This document shows, piece by piece, positions 62,036 through 64,000 of a DNA stretch of 64,000 nt. Numbering within the stretch: the first letter of the stretch is position 1; each line of letters begins with the position of its first letter. Under the pieces are notes generated by a model that was not told where the DNA came from, ran no database searches, and worked only from the letters and a program-made list of their open reading frames with translations. Made by a program: the position numbers and the translations under genes. Origin of the DNA: Bacteroides stercorirosoris (GTDB taxonomy: Bacteria; Bacteroidota; Bacteroidia; Bacteroidales; Bacteroidaceae); contig NZ_FQZN01000022.1 in NCBI RefSeq assembly GCF_900142015.1, positions 46,451 to 110,450 of the forward strand. Direction: 5' to 3'.

Positions 62036-63073
62036 TTAGAAATATTTCGTTATGGATGCATGTGCGAAGTTATCCATCTCGTTAATCATCCGTATGGCAG
62101 ACATTACGATAGGATACGCACAGATTGCCCCGGTTCCTTCTCCCAGGCGAAGTCCTAAGTTCAGCAGCGGTTTTGCTCCCATATGGTTGAGTAATAACTT
62201 ATGTCCGGTTTCGTCTCCGCAATGTCCGAAGATGGCATAATCCAAAACTTCGGGATATAGTTTACTGGCGGCCAGGATGCAGTTTGTCATGATGAAGCCA
62301 TCTACCAGAATAATCATTCCCAACTCGGCGGCTTGAAGCATGCCGCCTACGGCCATCACCATTTCCAGCCCGCCGAAGTAGCGGATGATATCGCGGGGAG
62401 AACTATTTCCTTGATAATTGTCTAAAGATTGTTTCAAGACCTCATATTTGTGGCGGATGCCTGCATTATCCAGTCCGCTACCGGCACCTACACACTGTTC
62501 CAGAGGAATCCCTGTGAAACAAGTCATCCACATGGAAGATGAAGAGGTGTTTCCGATGCCCATTTCTCCGAAACTGAGTACATTACTTCCTTCTTCGTGA
62601 CAACGGCGTACAACTTCTGCACCACGTTCCAGACAGAGCTCCATTTCTTCTTCCGTCATGGCGGCTTCATGCAGATAGTTTCGGGTGCCCTTGCGAACTT
62701 TCATGTTGATAATACCTTTCTCATAAGGCAAATCATAATCCACTCCCGCATCTACAATCTTTAGCGTAAACCCATGTTGACGACAGAGGAAGTTCACCCC
62801 TGCGCCACCGTGCAGAAAATTACTGATTTGTTGCCAGGTGATTTCTTTGGGAGAAAGGCTGACGCCCTCTTCCACAATGCCATGATCGGCAGCAAAGATG
62901 ATATTTTGCGGATGTTGCAGGGTAGGAGACAGTGTCTGTTGTACCCATCCCATTTGCAGGGCCAATTCTTCAAGAGTACCTAGTGACCCTTTCGGTTTGG
63001 TCAGATTATTGATTTTATCTATCAATGCCGGACGGATATTCTCATCCGGGCGTACAATTTTAAATGTTTTCAT
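62036..63073 (-). CDS. cobT: Nicotinate-nucleotide-dimethylbenzimidazole phosphoribosyltransferase
   Basis: A 345-residue enzyme: LTKPKGSLGTLEELALQMG near the start, FAADHGIVEEGVSLSPKEIT, GEMGIGNTSSSSM, GSGLDNAG and the catalytic Glu region MGAKPLLNLGLRLGEGTGAI. Full length for CobT. It activates the lower-ligand base (dimethylbenzimidazole or, in gut Bacteroides, possibly another base) as alpha-riboside phosphate. Confidence 0.93.
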   Translation of the reverse strand: MKTFKIVRPDENIRPALIDKINNLTKPKGSLGTLEELALQMGWVQQTLSPTLQHPQNIIFAADHGIVEEGVSLSPKEITWQQISNFLHGGAGVNFLCRQHGFTLKIVDAGVDYDLPYEKGIINMKVRKGTRNYLHEAAMTEEEMELCLERGAEVVRRCHEEGSNVLSFGEMGIGNTSSSSMWMTCFTGIPLEQCVGAGSGLDNAGIRHKYEVLKQSLDNYQGNSSPRDIIRYFGGLEMVMAVGGMLQAAELGMIILVDGFIMTNCILAASKLYPEVLDYAIFGHCGDETGHKLLLNHMGAKPLLNLGLRLGEGTGAICAYPIVMSAIRMINEMDNFAHASITKYF

Positions 63074-63138
63074 ATGTTTCTCACTCTATTACTCTGTCAG
63101 TTTATTATTTTCATCGCTCTGTGTATCTTGCCATTCCT

Positions 63139-63648
63139 TTATTTCACCTTCACCGGAATCCCCGATACCATCAACCAAACTTCATCAGCCTGTGCCGCGA
63201 TGTGTTGATTCATCCAGCCTTGCATATCGGTGAATTTTCGTTGGATCTCATTATCCGAAGTCGCTCCCATACCTATTTCATTCGTTACGAAAATAAAGGT
63301 GGCATCTTGCCGGGTGAAGCGGTCGAACTCTTCTTTGGCGGCAGTCAAGGCCCTATCCGTGTCAGCATTTACATCAAAGAAGAAGTTGGTGCACCACAGA
63401 GTTACGCAGTCTATCAATACAATTCGCCCTGTCAATTGGTGGCGGCTTAATTGCTTTTCCTCTTCTATGTTTGTCCATTCTGGTCCGCGTCTTTGTTGGT
63501 GGCGGATGACTCGTTGGCGGAATTCTTCGTCCCAGATGCGTGCAGTGGCCAGATAAACGGGGTTAGGAGAGAGACTTAACGCCATTTTTTCTGCATAAGT
63601 ACTTTTGCCCGAGCGGGCACCTCCTGTGATGAATATGATTCGTTTCAT
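63139..63648 (-). CDS. cobU: Adenosylcobinamide kinase/guanylyltransferase
   Basis: A 169-residue bifunctional enzyme: P-loop GGARSGKS at about 9-16, ATARIWDEEFRQRVIRHQQRR with the guanylylated His, VLIDCVTLW and FVTNEIGMG. Converts adenosylcobinamide to its GDP derivative. First gene of the leftward cobU-cobT-cobS-cobC operon, whose 95-bp upstream gap is shared with the tRNA promoter; I find no clear leftward -7 box. Confidence 0.92.
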   Translation of the reverse strand: MKRIIFITGGARSGKSTYAEKMALSLSPNPVYLATARIWDEEFRQRVIRHQQRRGPEWTNIEEEKQLSRHQLTGRIVLIDCVTLWCTNFFFDVNADTDRALTAAKEEFDRFTRQDATFIFVTNEIGMGATSDNEIQRKFTDMQGWMNQHIAAQADEVWLMVSGIPVKVK

Positions 63649-63688
63649 TAATTTTTCAATTTTGTGGCTGTAAAATTACATTTTTATT

Positions 63689-63719
63689 TTTGAATATAAA
63701 AAACTTCTTTTTACCTTTG
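63689..63719 (+). promoter_or_regulatory. Promoter of the tRNA-Gly gene
   Basis: -33 TTTG (63689-63692), 19-bp spacer, -7 TACCTTTG (63712-63719), 23 bp before the tRNA: full consensus of the Bacteroides type. Confidence 0.8.
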
Positions 63720-63742
63720 CAGCGTCTTTCAAAGAAAGCAAT

Positions 63743-63815
63743 GCGGCAGTAGCTCAGTTGGTAGAGCATCAGCTTCCCAAGCTGAGGGTCACGAGTTCGA
63801 ACCTCGCTTGCCGCT
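63743..63815 (+). tRNA. tRNA-Gly (anticodon CCC)
   Basis: A 73-nt cloverleaf. Acceptor GCGGCAG pairs with TTGCCGC, D arm GCTC/GAGC, anticodon stem TCAGC/GCTGA with loop TTCCCAA (anticodon CCC at 63776-63778), T loop TTCGAAC, discriminator T as expected for glycine. CCA is not encoded. One A-C mismatch lies at the outer end of the T stem. Confidence 0.95.
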
Positions 63816-63825
63816 CATCTGAAAT

Positions 63826-63866
63826 AATCCTGATAACCAGTTAATTGGCTGTCAGGATTTCTTTCT
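63826..63866 (+). terminator. Terminator after tRNA-Gly
   Basis: AATCCTGA (63826-63833) pairs with TCAGGATT (63852-63859), followed by TTCTTTC. After it, to the window edge, I see no gene. Confidence 0.75.
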
Positions 63867-64000
63867 TCCCCTTCGTTGAACTTTAAAGAATTAGGATATA
63901 CAAAAGGGTCAGTCCGAAAACCCTGTGGGTATGTTAAATTTACGCTGTCAGTTTGCATAATCTAAAAATAAAGAATGGTATATCTCCGACTCCCCTAAAC

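Overview
The window reads as a Bacteroides chromosome, probably a human gut species. Support: an upxY/upxZ capsule regulator pair; promoters of the Bacteroidales type (-33 TTTG, -7 TAnnTTTG) and no clear Shine-Dalgarno sites; Bacteroides-typical families (DUF4248, HU-like with Gly-rich tail, smalltalk peptide, BT4734-like, DUF4251, DUF1573); and dispersed hairpins built on CACAGATTACACAGATT-type units. All names rest on reading the sequence and family memory; no database search was run.

Region by region. (1) 1-1.5 kb: end of a PspC-domain membrane protein and two large inverted repeats. (2) 1.5-6.1 kb: the module that often precedes Bacteroides capsule loci (amidase, smalltalk peptide, HU-like protein, DUF4248 protein, DUF3987 helicase/primase-like protein, BT4734-like protein) plus an unknown gene. 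(3) 6.25-6.46 kb: a probable invertible promoter segment with imperfect 22-bp inverted repeats; its recognisable promoter points left, away from the capsule genes (OFF). (4) 6.66-26.1 kb: capsular polysaccharide locus: upxY, upxZ, an AAA-ATPase/PD-(D/E)XK gene, IS66 and IS5 debris, then wecB, two hexapeptide acetyltransferases, Wzx flippase, pyruvyl transferase, FrhB-like protein, Wzy polymerase, four glycosyltransferases, an SDR, a PglC-type initiating sugar transferase and a split transketolase. The structural genes are visibly more AT-rich than the flanks. IS66-derived ends lie on both sides in the same orientation. (5) 26.1-34.7 kb: HNH pseudogene, DUF1460 amidase, then an oppositely oriented GH2 beta-galactosidase, esterase, OPT transporter and DUF1573 protein. 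(6) 35.1-38 kb: an AraC regulator, DUF417 protein and RclA-type flavoprotein, matching the rclR-rclC-rclA reactive-chlorine set. (7) 38-45 kb: MATE pump, outer-membrane barrel, SDR, DUF4251 protein, a DUF4140/DUF4139 protein carrying a SusC-type plug-like domain, and a thioredoxin-like lipoprotein. (8) 45.3-52.5 kb: a MurU/AmgK-like cell-wall recycling pair whose kinase is fused to a RapZ C-terminal domain, and a TolC-HlyD-ABC2 export operon with no ATPase gene beside it. (9) 53-63.7 kb: late cobalamin synthesis in two facing operons (cbiP-cobD-cbiB, and cobU-cobT-cobS-cobC) separated by two tandem histidine kinases, the second with a ruined ATP-binding domain. (10) tRNA-Gly(CCC) with promoter and terminator.

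How it works together: the invertible promoter would decide whether the capsule operon is transcribed; UpxY would allow read-through of its long transcript and UpxZ would silence UpxY of other capsule loci. The cobalamin genes cover cobyric acid amidation, aminopropanol phosphate supply, cobinamide formation and nucleotide loop assembly; no corrin-ring genes or recognisable cobalamin riboswitch are in the window.

Most worth a second look: the OFF-oriented capsule promoter that fires into an unknown gene; two unrelated arrays of palindromes that share an exact 22-bp period; the active plus pseudo histidine kinase pair; the AmgK-RapZ fusion; and the heptanucleotide repeat inside cbiP.
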